Of a DNA stretch of 64,000 nt, positions 44,703-53,686 are shown piece after piece. The stretch is from PSRI01 sp041484195 (GTDB lineage: Bacteria; Bacteroidota; Bacteroidia; Chitinophagales; Chitinophagaceae): the NCBI GenBank assembly GCA_041484195.1, contig JBGPHC010000024.1, forward strand, positions 5,806 through 69,805. Reading direction: 5' to 3'. The notes under the pieces are model-generated. The model searched no databases, was not told the DNA's origin, and worked only from the letters and a program-made list of their open reading frames with translations. Numbering within the stretch: position 1 is the first letter of the stretch; each line of letters starts with the position of its first letter. Position numbers and translations under genes: made by a program.

Positions 44703-45752
44703 ATGATAATATTGAATATTGATTGGTTTTTTGCCCTGGAAAAATTAGTGCTGATTGCCGTGGTGATCACAGGCGCATTGGTTATCGCCATGTACAGCAC
44801 TTATGCTGAACGGAAAGTTGCCGCCTTTATCCAGGACAGGATAGGTCCCAACAGGGCAGGACCATTTGGTTTGCTGCAACCCCTGGCAGACGGGCTGAAA
44901 TTATTTTTTAAAGAAGAGATCATTCCCAACCGTTCCAATAAGATCCTGTTTGTCCTGGGCCCATCACTGGCCATGCTTACTGCCATGATGACGAGTGCCG
45001 TGATCCCATGGGGAAGCAAGGTTGAATTATTCGGGAGAAGCATTGATCTCCAGATCGCCGATGTCAATATCGGGATTCTGTTTGTATTCGGCGTCGTGAG
45101 CCTGGGGGTGTATGGCATACTAATCGGGGCCTGGTCCTCCAATAATAAATTCTCACTGCTGGGTGGCTTAAGAGGAGCATCACAGATCATTTCTTATGAA
45201 CTGGCCATGGGCATTTCACTGATCGCACTCTTAATGGTTACGGGTACCCTGAGTTTGAAGGAAATGGTGGAACAGCAAAGACATGGCAACTGGAATATCA
45301 TTCACCAGCCGCTGGGGTTTCTCATTTTTCTCATATGTGCGTTTGCAGAATGCAACCGTACCCCATTCGATCTGCCGGAGGCGGAAAATGAATTGAACTG
45401 CGGGTATCATTCTGAATATTCATCCATGAAGCTGGGCTTCTATTTGTTTGCCGAGTATATCAATATGTTCATCAGCGGTGCGGTAATGGCTTGCCTCTAT
45501 TTCGGCGGCTACGATATTCCTTTCGTTGATGAATCAACGTTAGCCGTGAATACCGCCGCGGTTCTCGGCGCCCTGGCCCTATTGGTCAAGGTTGGATTAT
45601 TTATTTTCCTTTTCATGTGGGTGCGTTGGACGATTCCCAGGTTCCGTTATGACCAGCTCATGCGCCTGGGATGGAAGAACCTGATACCACTCTCATTGCT
45701 GAATATGTTCGCTACGGGGGCCTGGATTTTATGGAAAGCGAAAAGTCATTGA
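44703..45752 (+). CDS. nuoH: NADH-quinone oxidoreductase subunit H
   Basis: This 349-residue membrane subunit has eight or nine transmembrane helices and joins the membrane and peripheral arms at the quinone entrance. Motifs are AERKVAAFIQDRIGPNRAGPFGLLQPLADGLKLFFKE, GGLRGASQIISYELAMG, and FAECNRTPFDLPEAENEL with the key acidic residues. The loop after it reads NCGYHSEYSSMKLG, where many homologs have VAGYxTEYSG. FLFMWVRWTIPRFRYDQLMRLGW is the C-terminal family segment. Confidence 0.95.
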   Translation: MIILNIDWFFALEKLVLIAVVITGALVIAMYSTYAERKVAAFIQDRIGPNRAGPFGLLQPLADGLKLFFKEEIIPNRSNKILFVLGPSLAMLTAMMTSAVIPWGSKVELFGRSIDLQIADVNIGILFVFGVVSLGVYGILIGAWSSNNKFSLLGGLRGASQIISYELAMGISLIALLMVTGTLSLKEMVEQQRHGNWNIIHQPLGFLIFLICAFAECNRTPFDLPEAENELNCGYHSEYSSMKLGFYLFAEYINMFISGAVMACLYFGGYDIPFVDESTLAVNTAAVLGALALLVKVGLFIFLFMWVRWTIPRFRYDQLMRLGWKNLIPLSLLNMFATGAWILWKAKSH

Positions 45753-45758
45753 TTTTAA

Positions 45759-45789
45759 TTGGAATCTAAATAGGATACAGATATTTTTG
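45759..45789 (+). promoter_or_regulatory. Likely internal promoter upstream of nuoI
   Basis: TTG (45759-45761), a 20-base spacer and TATTTTTG (45782-45789), both elements in good agreement with the Bacteroidota consensus. It lies in the largest non-coding gap in the second half of the operon, 71 bases before nuoI. Confidence 0.5.
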
Positions 45790-45859
45790 CGAACCTGAAT
45801 CAAGCTAAAGCCGGAAGCCCGAAGCTAACTGCCAGTGGCCAAAAGTTAAAAGCGAAAAA

Positions 45860-46417
45860 ATGCAGTCACTAACTCAAAGAGCACAACCAGTTGATCGCAG
45901 GCCAATGACCTGGGTGGAGAAGATTTATCTATGGAATATCTTCAGGGGTATGCTCATTACCTTCGTTCATCTGTTCAAGAAGAAAGTCACCATTAATTAC
46001 CCCGAACAAACAAGACCCTTCAGCCCTGTATTTCGCGGTCTGCATATTCTGAACCGGGATGAAGAAGGCAGGGAACGCTGTACTGCCTGCGGTTTGTGCG
46101 CTGTAGCCTGTCCCGCCGAAGCCATCACCATGGAAGCCGCGGAGCGTTTGCCGGGGGAAGAAAAACTCTATCGAGAAGAAAAATATGCCGCCCGTTATGA
46201 GATCAATATGTTGCGTTGCATTTTCTGCGGATTGTGTGAAGAAGCCTGTCCTAAAGACGCGATCTACCTTACAGAGACCATTGCTCCTGCCAATTACAGC
46301 CGCAGGAGCTTTATCTATGGAAAGGATGACCTGCTGATTCCCGATCCCAATACGCAACCGGCCGAATTTGCAAAAGCGAAAGGCCAGATTGATAAGAAAA
46401 AAAAGGCAGGAGCCTGA
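45860..46417 (+). CDS. nuoI: NADH-quinone oxidoreductase subunit I
   Basis: This 185-residue ferredoxin-like subunit holds the N6a and N6b [4Fe-4S] clusters. The two motifs are ERCTACGLCAVACPAEAI and LRCIFCGLCEEACPKDAI, with the last Cys of each contributing to the other cluster. The N-terminal region (MTWVEKIYLWNIFRGMLITFVHLFKK) lies against the membrane arm. The C-terminal tail is Lys-rich (KGQIDKKKKAGA). It is preceded by a 107-base gap with a promoter match. Confidence 0.95.
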   Translation: MQSLTQRAQPVDRRPMTWVEKIYLWNIFRGMLITFVHLFKKKVTINYPEQTRPFSPVFRGLHILNRDEEGRERCTACGLCAVACPAEAITMEAAERLPGEEKLYREEKYAARYEINMLRCIFCGLCEEACPKDAIYLTETIAPANYSRRSFIYGKDDLLIPDPNTQPAEFAKAKGQIDKKKKAGA

Positions 46418-46451
46418 TTGAAACCAAGACTAAACGAACCAACATATTATA

Positions 46452-46955
46452 ATGGGTATAACTCAGATTCTTTTTTGGTTTCTTACCGCACTGGTGCTGG
46501 GCAGTGCACTGATGGTGATCTTCAGTAAGAATCCTGTTCATAGCGTACTTTGGCTCATCGTTACCTTCTTTTGCATTTCCGGTCATTATATACTTCTGAA
46601 TGCTCAGTTCTTAGCAATTGTAAATGTGATTGTGTATGCAGGGGCCATCATGGTGCTCTTCCTGTTCGTGGTTATGCTGATGAACCTCAATGCCGAAACA
46701 GAACCCCAAAAAAATAAGTGGTTGAAATTCGCTGGCGCGATTGCCGGCTCAAGTCTCTTATTGGTGCTGGTCGCTGCTCTGAAGGATACGGATGCCATGC
46801 GACAGGAGGTCTTGTTGAAGACGGGCGATATCGGCCTGATTCATAATCTCGGTATGGTCTTGTTCCGGGATTATTTGTTGCCTTTTGAAATCAGCAGTGT
46901 TTTGTTTTTGAGTGCGATGGTGGGAACGGTTGTGATCGGAAAGAAAGGAGATTGA
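46452..46955 (+). CDS. nuoJ: NADH-quinone oxidoreductase subunit J
   Basis: The 167-residue membrane subunit has five hydrophobic helices. ALVLGSALMVIFSKNPVHSVLWLIVTFF, AQFLAIVNVIVYAGAIMVLFLFVVMLMNLN (containing the pi-bulge helix VYAGAIMVLFLF) and ISSVLFLSAMVGTVVIGKK identify NuoJ. It lies 34 bases after nuoI. Proton-pathway coupling element. Confidence 0.94.
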   Translation: MGITQILFWFLTALVLGSALMVIFSKNPVHSVLWLIVTFFCISGHYILLNAQFLAIVNVIVYAGAIMVLFLFVVMLMNLNAETEPQKNKWLKFAGAIAGSSLLLVLVAALKDTDAMRQEVLLKTGDIGLIHNLGMVLFRDYLLPFEISSVLFLSAMVGTVVIGKKGD

Positions 46956-46999
46956 AAGTGGATCGGATGATCCCGCAGCCCTATCCTGAATTTTAGTTT

Positions 47000-47335
47000 A
47001 TGACGATCAACCATTATATATTTCTTTCTGTGGCGCTGTTCTGCATCGGAATAGTGGGTGTATTGACGCGCCGTAATGCCATCGTGATATTCATGAGCAT
47101 TGAATTGATGCTGAACGCCGTGAATATCTTGCTGGTGGCATTTTCAAAAATGCACTATCTCGCTGCCAAAGTCATCAATCCTGCAACGCAGACTGGCATC
47201 GACGGACAACTTTTCGTGTTTTTCATCATGGTAGTGGCGGCGGCCGAAGTGAGCGTGGGATTGGCGATCATTGTAATGATGTACAGGAATATACATTCGG
47301 TAGACGTGAATTTCTTAAACAGGTTAAAGCACTAG
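47000..47335 (+). CDS. nuoK: NADH-quinone oxidoreductase subunit K
   Basis: This 111-residue Mrp-type membrane subunit has three helices: YIFLSVALFCIGIVGVLTRRNAIVIFMSIELMLNAVNILLVAF (with the conserved Glu in SIELMLNAVN), FVFFIMVVAAAEVSVGLAIIVMMYR (with the second Glu in AAAEVSVGLAI). Both proton-channel Glu residues are intact. It lies 44 bases after nuoJ. Confidence 0.95.
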   Translation: MTINHYIFLSVALFCIGIVGVLTRRNAIVIFMSIELMLNAVNILLVAFSKMHYLAAKVINPATQTGIDGQLFVFFIMVVAAAEVSVGLAIIVMMYRNIHSVDVNFLNRLKH

Positions 47336-47384
47336 GCCGCCGGGAAATCCAGATGGGATCCGGGTACGAAGCTTCAAATCAACT

Positions 47385-49301
47385 ATGAATAAATTTGTTT
47401 TTCTTATTCCCTTAATCCCATTGATCGGTTTCCTGATCAATGGCCTTGGAAGGTCTGTCATTTCCAAATCATTTGCAGGCATCCTGGGCTGCGGAACCGT
47501 GTTGGCCTCTTTCATTCTCAGCATCATCTTGTTTCTTAATGTAAGGAACGGCCATACCGGGGTGGAATACCTGTACAACTTTATCAGTTTCGAAACACTC
47601 CACATACCATTTGCATTCCAGGTGGACCAGCTTTCTGTAATATTCCTGCTTATTATTACAGGAATTGGCTTTCTCATTCATGTATATTCCACGGCATATA
47701 TGCATGGTGAAAATTCCGCAGATTATGCCAGGTATTTCGCCTATCTCAACCTCTTCGTTTTTTCCATGCTCCTATTGGTGCTGGGCGCCAATTATGTGAT
47801 CATGTTCCTGGGTTGGGAAGGCGTTGGTCTTTGTTCTTACCTCTTGATTGGATATTGGTTCAGGAACACGGAATATAATAATGCGGCCAAGAAAGCCTTT
47901 GTAATGAACCGCATTGGAGATTTCGGTTTCCTGCTGGCCGTGTTCTGGATAATTAAGGTATTTGGCACTACTGACTATGTGGATGTGTTCGCGAAGGCTT
48001 CTTCGGCGCCGGTGAATGTGGCCGTGCTCACCGGGATCACCTTGTTATTATTATTGGGTGCTACGGGAAAAAGTGCGCAGATTCCATTGTACACCTGGCT
48101 CCCTGATGCCATGGCAGGTCCTACACCAGTATCAGCGTTGATACATGCCGCCACCATGGTTACGGCCGGCATTTACATGATTGCACGGAGTAACATTTTA
48201 TATACACTGGCTCCTACCTCGCAGGCTGTTGTAGCGGTAGTGGGATTGGCAACGGCCATACTTGCAGCAACCATCGCGCTTAAGCAAAATGACATTAAGA
48301 AAGTGCTAGCCTACTCCACTGTGAGCCAGTTGGGATACATGTTTCTGGGTTTGGGGGTAGGAGCTTATACGGCTTCCGTCTTCCACGTAATGACTCATGC
48401 CTTCTTCAAGGCGCTCCTCTTTCTTGGCGCGGGATCGGTCATCCATGCCATCCCCCCGATCATTGGTGGAGGTCAGGAGCAGGACATCAGAAGAATGGGA
48501 GGCCTGAAGAAATATCTGCCGGTCACGCATATCACTTTCCTGCTGGCATGTCTGGCCATCGCCGGCATACCACCTTTTTCGGGTTTCTTTTCCAAAGATG
48601 AGATCCTGATTAGCGCCTACTCACGGAGTCCGGTCCTCTATTGGATCGGTTTGGGCGGATCACTGATCACGGCATTCTATATGTTTCGCCTCTATGCCAT
48701 GACCTTCCTGGGCAAATACCGTGGCACGGCGCAGCAGGAACATCACCTGCACGAGAGCCCGCCGGCAATGACCATACCATTGGTCATTCTGGCCATATTG
48801 GCCGCTATTGGGGGATTCCTGGGTTTGCCTGAAATATTCGCACCGGACTCTAACTGGCTGGAACATTTTCTCTCTCCCATATTTGCTGGCTCCGAAAAAA
48901 TATCGCCGGCAATTCCCGTCGCGCATAACACAGAATATGTATTGCTGGCAATTACCGTCGTGCTGGTTGTGATCTGCACCGTATGGGCCACTGCCAGGTT
49001 CAGAAATTATTCAGACAAAGGCGTTGAAGAAAAAGGTCTGGGAAAATTCCTGCAGAACAAATGGCATGTGGATGAATTCTATGATGCCATCATCAACAAA
49101 CCGCTCCGCGCCATTTCGGGGTTTTTGAATTCTGTGGTGGAACGTTCGGGCATAGATGGAATTGTGAATGGAGTGGGCAGGTTTGTGATTTACGGCAGTC
49201 GCCAGTTGCGACTCATTCAAAACGGCCAGGTAGGCGCATATATCCTGATGATGGTGGTGGCGACCCTCTTCTTTTTCATTATTCAATTGTTTCTAAAATA
49301 A
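47385..49301 (+). CDS. nuoL: NADH-quinone oxidoreductase subunit L
   Basis: The 638-residue antiporter-like subunit is the distal proton pump. LGWEGVGLCSYLLIGYWF carries the conserved Glu, and GATGKSAQIPLYTWLPDAMAGPTPVSALIHAATMVTAGIYMIARS the conserved Lys/His region. The second half shows KKVLAYSTVSQLGYMFLGLG, FFKALLFLGAGSVIHA and AGIPPFSGFFSKDEIL. The C-terminus contains the lateral amphipathic helix and a final membrane anchor (YILMMVVATLFFFIIQLFL). Full length. Confidence 0.96.
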   Translation: MNKFVFLIPLIPLIGFLINGLGRSVISKSFAGILGCGTVLASFILSIILFLNVRNGHTGVEYLYNFISFETLHIPFAFQVDQLSVIFLLIITGIGFLIHVYSTAYMHGENSADYARYFAYLNLFVFSMLLLVLGANYVIMFLGWEGVGLCSYLLIGYWFRNTEYNNAAKKAFVMNRIGDFGFLLAVFWIIKVFGTTDYVDVFAKASSAPVNVAVLTGITLLLLLGATGKSAQIPLYTWLPDAMAGPTPVSALIHAATMVTAGIYMIARSNILYTLAPTSQAVVAVVGLATAILAATIALKQNDIKKVLAYSTVSQLGYMFLGLGVGAYTASVFHVMTHAFFKALLFLGAGSVIHAIPPIIGGGQEQDIRRMGGLKKYLPVTHITFLLACLAIAGIPPFSGFFSKDEILISAYSRSPVLYWIGLGGSLITAFYMFRLYAMTFLGKYRGTAQQEHHLHESPPAMTIPLVILAILAAIGGFLGLPEIFAPDSNWLEHFLSPIFAGSEKISPAIPVAHNTEYVLLAITVVLVVICTVWATARFRNYSDKGVEEKGLGKFLQNKWHVDEFYDAIINKPLRAISGFLNSVVERSGIDGIVNGVGRFVIYGSRQLRLIQNGQVGAYILMMVVATLFFFIIQLFLK

Positions 49302-49304
49302 GAT

Positions 49305-50783
49305 ATGAATCCGAGAGATGTAATAGTCACTTTTCCCGAACTGCTGCTTTGGTTTCCATTGCTGGGGGGATTGATCGTATTGACGCTCCGCCGGGGTAGC
49401 AAGGCTAAAAACTGGTCCCTGATATTTTCCGTTATTACGCTTGCCATATCCATAACCAGTTTAATATTCTCCAGTTCAAAATATTTCGCGCTTAACCAGG
49501 TGAGTTATTACTGGCTGCCACAGATCGGAAGCAGCTTTGCATTAAATCTGGATGGCATGGGGCGGATCCTTTGTTTCCTGACAGCATTTGCTTTTCCGGT
49601 TATTTTCATTTCCACCTATGGCAACAAATACAAAAACCCGAATGTATTCTATGGCCTGATGCTTTTGAGCCAGGCTGGATTGATCGGTGTTTTTTGCGCA
49701 ATGGATGCACTGGTATTCTATTTCTTTTGGGAACTGGCCATCATTCCGATTTATTTTCTCGCTTCATACTGGGGAGGAGAGAGAAGGATTCAAGCCACAT
49801 TCAAGTTTTTCGTGTACACATTCGCGGGTTCCCTGCTGCTGCTTTTGGGAATCATTTATGTGTATCTGCATACGCCCGATTTTTCATTTTCGATGAATTC
49901 ATTTTATAACAGCCGGCTTTCCCCGGGGCAACAGAATGCCGTGTTCTGGCTTTTTTTCCTGGCATTTGCCATCAAGATGCCCGTATTCCCTTTCCATACC
50001 TGGCAGCCCGATACCTATGAGCAGTCTCCCGCGCCGGTTACGATGGTGCTGAGTGGTATCATGGTCAAAATGGGTGTATTCGGGTTGATCCGCTGGCTAT
50101 TGCCCATACTCCCGCTGGCGGTGAAACACTATGACCATGTGGTGATTGGCCTTTCAGTGACAGGGATCATTTATGCGTCCTGTATCGCCATAGTTCAGGA
50201 CGATCTGAAAAGACTCGTGGCCTATTCGTCCATTGCACATATGGGCCTGATGTGCGCGGCCATTTTTTCAACTAATGAATCGGGGATGCAGGGTGTAATG
50301 GTTCAGATGTTCAACCACGGCATCAATATCATTGGCATGTGGATCGTGGTGGACCTGATTGAAAGGCGCCTTGGCACGAGGAAGATATCCCAGCTTGGCG
50401 GGCTCGCGCAAAAAGCGCCCGTGTTGGCCGTGCTGTTGGTGATCGTGGCCCTGGCAAATATCGCGCTGCCACTGACCAATTCTTTCGTAGGGGAATTCCT
50501 TATGTTCAACGGGCTTTTCAAATTCAGTGGCTGGTATACGGCTTTCGCGACACTGAGCATCATACTCGCGGCCGTGTACACCTTGAATATGATACAAAAG
50601 GTCTTTTACGGAGAAACCAACGTGTTGACCTCGAACATGAGGGAAATAACAATCGATGAAGCGATCATCTTATCCGTCATAGTGGTTGCGATTTTCCTTG
50701 TAGGCATATTGCCGGGACCATTTTTCGAACTGGGCAACGATACCGTTGTCACCGTGTTGAACAAACTGGCCGGCGGCAAATGA
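49305..50783 (+). CDS. nuoM: NADH-quinone oxidoreductase subunit M
   Basis: The 492-residue antiporter-like subunit has about 14 helices. FYFFWELAIIPIYFLASYWGGE has the conserved Glu. FLAFAIKMPVFPFHTWQPDTYEQSPAPVTMVLSGIMVKMGVFGLIRW has the conserved Lys residues. DDLKRLVAYSSIAHMGLMCAAIF and NIALPLTNSFVGEFLMFNGLFK are family motifs. It starts only 3 bases after nuoL stops, so the two are probably translationally coupled. Confidence 0.96.
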   Translation: MNPRDVIVTFPELLLWFPLLGGLIVLTLRRGSKAKNWSLIFSVITLAISITSLIFSSSKYFALNQVSYYWLPQIGSSFALNLDGMGRILCFLTAFAFPVIFISTYGNKYKNPNVFYGLMLLSQAGLIGVFCAMDALVFYFFWELAIIPIYFLASYWGGERRIQATFKFFVYTFAGSLLLLLGIIYVYLHTPDFSFSMNSFYNSRLSPGQQNAVFWLFFLAFAIKMPVFPFHTWQPDTYEQSPAPVTMVLSGIMVKMGVFGLIRWLLPILPLAVKHYDHVVIGLSVTGIIYASCIAIVQDDLKRLVAYSSIAHMGLMCAAIFSTNESGMQGVMVQMFNHGINIIGMWIVVDLIERRLGTRKISQLGGLAQKAPVLAVLLVIVALANIALPLTNSFVGEFLMFNGLFKFSGWYTAFATLSIILAAVYTLNMIQKVFYGETNVLTSNMREITIDEAIILSVIVVAIFLVGILPGPFFELGNDTVVTVLNKLAGGK

Positions 50784-50856
50784 TTGGGGTAGCAGTATTT
50801 CTGTTGCCATCTGAAGAAGTCAGGAAAGGATGAAAATATAAACGATATTTCTTTTT

Positions 50857-52230
50857 ATGAATGTGATTATACTTTCGGCTCTCTGGGGAGTGGTGATGAT
50901 GTTTGGAGGGATATTCCTGAAACACAAATCTGCTTCGGGGGTATTGGCAATTCTGGGGATCCTGGTTTTGTTGACGGCCAATCTGCTTGAATTCTATAAT
51001 GCCTGGAGCATTCATGTGGAAGTGAAGGGAATGTTGAAGTTTAGCTCCTATGGTTTGGCATTCAACACAGTGGTGCTGGTATCCATGTTATTGTTTTTTT
51101 TGCTTGGCGATGAAGAAATAGAAAGAGTAGGCAGCTATCCGCCTGAATATTATGCATTGATATTTTTCGTGCTCTGCGGCGTTGGCATAGCCTCTTCATT
51201 CAATACCCTGCTCATGCTCTTCCTGGGGATCGAGATCATTTCCATTCCATTGTACATTCTAGCGGGAAGCGATAAGCGAAATTTGAAAAGTAATGAAGCA
51301 TCCCTGAAATATTTCTTGATGGGTTCATTTTCCACAGGCATCATGCTGATGGGTATCGCCTTTCTTTATGGCGCCACGGGCAGTTTTTTCGTTGATGGAA
51401 TGAATCTGCGGAGCGCGGAACTGGTTCCCATGGTCGCCATCGGAATTGTGTTGCTCATGATCTCCCTGGCTTTCAAAGTCAGTGCCGCTCCTTTTCATTT
51501 CTGGACTCCGGATGTATATGATGGTTCACCCACTGTGTTCACATCATTCATGGCCACCATCGTAAAAATCGGGGCATTCATTGCCTTCCTGCGACTCTTT
51601 GACAATGCATTCCATGCCAGCCATGCCGACTGGCAATTATTGATCGTAATCATCACCGCTGCAACCTTACTGATCGGCAATATTACCGCGGTCTTTCAGC
51701 AAAGCGTGAAGAGGATGCTTGCCTATTCCAGCATCGCGCACGCGGGATTCATGATGTTCTCCTTATTTGCCCTCAATACTTTCGCAAAAGAGGGACTTAT
51801 CCTGTATAGCGCGGCCTATAGCCTTGCCACCATCGGCATATTTGCCATCCTGACTAAAATGAAGGATTATACCTTCGATGGATTCAACGGTCTGGCAAAA
51901 AAAGATCCGGCCCTCGCGTTGATGAATACGATATTCCTGCTTTCGCTCACGGGTATTCCATTGACGGCAGGTTTCATGGCAAAATATTATATGTTGATCG
52001 GCGCCATAAGAAATGGCCATTATGGCTGGCTGGTCATTTTCGCTGTGTTAATGGCCGCCGTAAGCGCCTATTATTATTTCCGACTCATCCAGGCCATGTA
52101 TTTCAAGGAGGGACCGGCGGAGATGCTCACGGTTTCCAGGCGATTCCGGATTGTATTGGCCCTGACTGCCCTCCTGATCATCATCCTGGGCATTTACCCG
52201 GGAATTCTTACAAGCCTGCTCTATTATTAG
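50857..52230 (+). CDS. nuoN: NADH-quinone oxidoreductase subunit N
   Basis: The 457-residue antiporter-like subunit is the third proton-pumping module. LFLGIEIISIPLYILAGSDKRNLKSNEASLKYFLMGSFSTGIMLMG contains the conserved Glu and the Lys near the channel. AFKVSAAPFHFWTPDVYDGSPTVFTSFMATIVKIGAFIAF and VKRMLAYSSIAHAGFMMFSL are typical. It is the last subunit of the operon. No hairpin terminator is visible after it. Confidence 0.95.
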   Translation: MNVIILSALWGVVMMFGGIFLKHKSASGVLAILGILVLLTANLLEFYNAWSIHVEVKGMLKFSSYGLAFNTVVLVSMLLFFLLGDEEIERVGSYPPEYYALIFFVLCGVGIASSFNTLLMLFLGIEIISIPLYILAGSDKRNLKSNEASLKYFLMGSFSTGIMLMGIAFLYGATGSFFVDGMNLRSAELVPMVAIGIVLLMISLAFKVSAAPFHFWTPDVYDGSPTVFTSFMATIVKIGAFIAFLRLFDNAFHASHADWQLLIVIITAATLLIGNITAVFQQSVKRMLAYSSIAHAGFMMFSLFALNTFAKEGLILYSAAYSLATIGIFAILTKMKDYTFDGFNGLAKKDPALALMNTIFLLSLTGIPLTAGFMAKYYMLIGAIRNGHYGWLVIFAVLMAAVSAYYYFRLIQAMYFKEGPAEMLTVSRRFRIVLALTALLIIILGIYPGILTSLLYY

Positions 52231-52334
52231 ATCGGCCATGTTCCTGCGCCAGCTTATGATCCTTTCATGGAAGGCCCCAGCCTCTGTCCATAAATTCCGG
52301 GAACTTAAATCTAAATTCTTAATTTTATATTCTT

Positions 52335-53615
52335 ATGAATATAAGAGACACTATCTCTCTCGCATATAGAACCCTGAAGGGAAACAAGCTTCGTACCGGC
52401 ATTACGGTAGGCATCATCGCGGTAGGCATCTGGGCTCTCGTGGGCATCATGACCACAATTGACGCGATGAACAAAAGCCTCACCGATAGTTTCGCCACTA
52501 TGGGTGCCAATTCTTTCAGCATGCGTTTCCGCGAAAGGAGAATCCGAATGGGTGACGGCGGGGATGTGACAAAGACTACGAGGAACAACACTAAGAAAGT
52601 CAAGAAGTCGAATATGGGGAAGCCGATTACCTATGAGCAGGCAAAGGCTTTCAAGGACCGATATGAATTTCCGGGCGCCAAAGTGAGCATGGGCCTCGGA
52701 GGTGTGGGTCAGCAGACAGTATTTTATCAAGATGCGAAGACCAATCCTAATGTGAGAATGCAGGGAGGCGATGAAAACTATTTATTGTTGAACGGATATG
52801 AAGTTTTGTACGGAAGGGATTTCAGTAAGCTGGATGTGGAGAGTGGCCGGAATGTATGCGCCCTGGGCTTCGATGTGGCGAAGAAATTTTTTGGAGATAA
52901 GGTGGAAAGGGCGGTTGACAAGATCATCCGTGTGGGTGCCAATAAATATCGCGTTATCAGTGTGCTCAAGAGCAGGGGAGGAAGCTCATTCCTGCAGGCT
53001 GACAATGTGATCTTCACCACTTATAATACACTTAGACGATTATACGAATTGGGCAATAGCTCATTCTATATCGGCGTGCAGGTAAATGATGTGCAGCAAC
53101 TGGACAATGCCATCGGGGAAGCTGAAGGATCGTTCCGTGTTGTCAGAAGACTGTCCACCGCCGAGGAAAGTAATTTTTACATAGACAAGAGTGATGCGCT
53201 CGCAGCCACTTTCATCAGGCTGCTGAGTGGCATTTCGATGGCTGCCGCAGCCATTGGATTCATAACTCTCGTGGGGGCCGCTATAGGTCTCATGAATATT
53301 ATGCTGGTGGCGGTTACGGAGCGAACCAAGGAAGTTGGATTAATTAAGGCATTGGGAGGAAAGAAAAAGAATATCAGGATGCAATTCCTGATCGAATCAG
53401 TTATGATTAGTCTCATGGGCGCCATCATTGGCATCATATTAGGAGTGATTGCCGGGAATATTATTGGTACGCTGATGTCGGTTCAATTCTTCGTTCCCTG
53501 GCTGATCATCGCTATTGCCATCCTGGTCTGTTCGGTCGTGGGTCTCTTAGCCGGCATCTATCCTGCCTGGAAGGCATCCAAACTGGATCCAATTGTCGCG
53601 CTCAGATATGAGTAA
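52335..53615 (+). CDS. MacB/FtsX-type ABC transporter permease
   Basis: The protein has 426 residues. An N-terminal cytoplasmic stub (MNIRDTISLAYRTLKGNKLRT) is followed by a membrane helix (TVGIIAVGIWALVGIMTTI) and a long MacB-like periplasmic domain (residues about 45-285). Three C-terminal helices (FITLVGAAIGLMNIMLVAVTERTKEVGLIKALGGKKKNI; SLMGAIIGIILGVIAGNIIG; LIIAIAILVCSVVGLLAGIYPAWKASKLDPIVALRYE) form the FtsX domain. The VTERTKEVGLIKALGG coupling helix contacts the ATPase, which is not encoded nearby. It probably exports lipids, peptides or toxic compounds mechanically. A TAATTTTA element (one mismatch) lies 7 bases before the ATG. Confidence 0.92.
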   Translation: MNIRDTISLAYRTLKGNKLRTGITVGIIAVGIWALVGIMTTIDAMNKSLTDSFATMGANSFSMRFRERRIRMGDGGDVTKTTRNNTKKVKKSNMGKPITYEQAKAFKDRYEFPGAKVSMGLGGVGQQTVFYQDAKTNPNVRMQGGDENYLLLNGYEVLYGRDFSKLDVESGRNVCALGFDVAKKFFGDKVERAVDKIIRVGANKYRVISVLKSRGGSSFLQADNVIFTTYNTLRRLYELGNSSFYIGVQVNDVQQLDNAIGEAEGSFRVVRRLSTAEESNFYIDKSDALAATFIRLLSGISMAAAAIGFITLVGAAIGLMNIMLVAVTERTKEVGLIKALGGKKKNIRMQFLIESVMISLMGAIIGIILGVIAGNIIGTLMSVQFFVPWLIIAIAILVCSVVGLLAGIYPAWKASKLDPIVALRYE

Positions 53616-53640
53616 TTAGCGCTCATCGGCAAAACTCATT

Positions 53641-53676
53641 AAAAACGCCAGGAAATTCCCGGCGTTTTTGTTTTAG
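53641..53676. terminator. Bidirectional terminator between permease and metalloprotease
   Basis: AAAAACGCC (53641-53649) / GGCGTTTTT (53661-53669) around an 11-base loop, with T-rich extension. It serves two convergent genes. Confidence 0.8.
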
Positions 53677-53686
53677 ATATTCCAAT

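Noticed and set aside
43988..44800. 270-codon minus-strand frame opposite nuoG/nuoH
   Set aside because: It spans two real complex I genes and their junction on the other strand and shows no domain.
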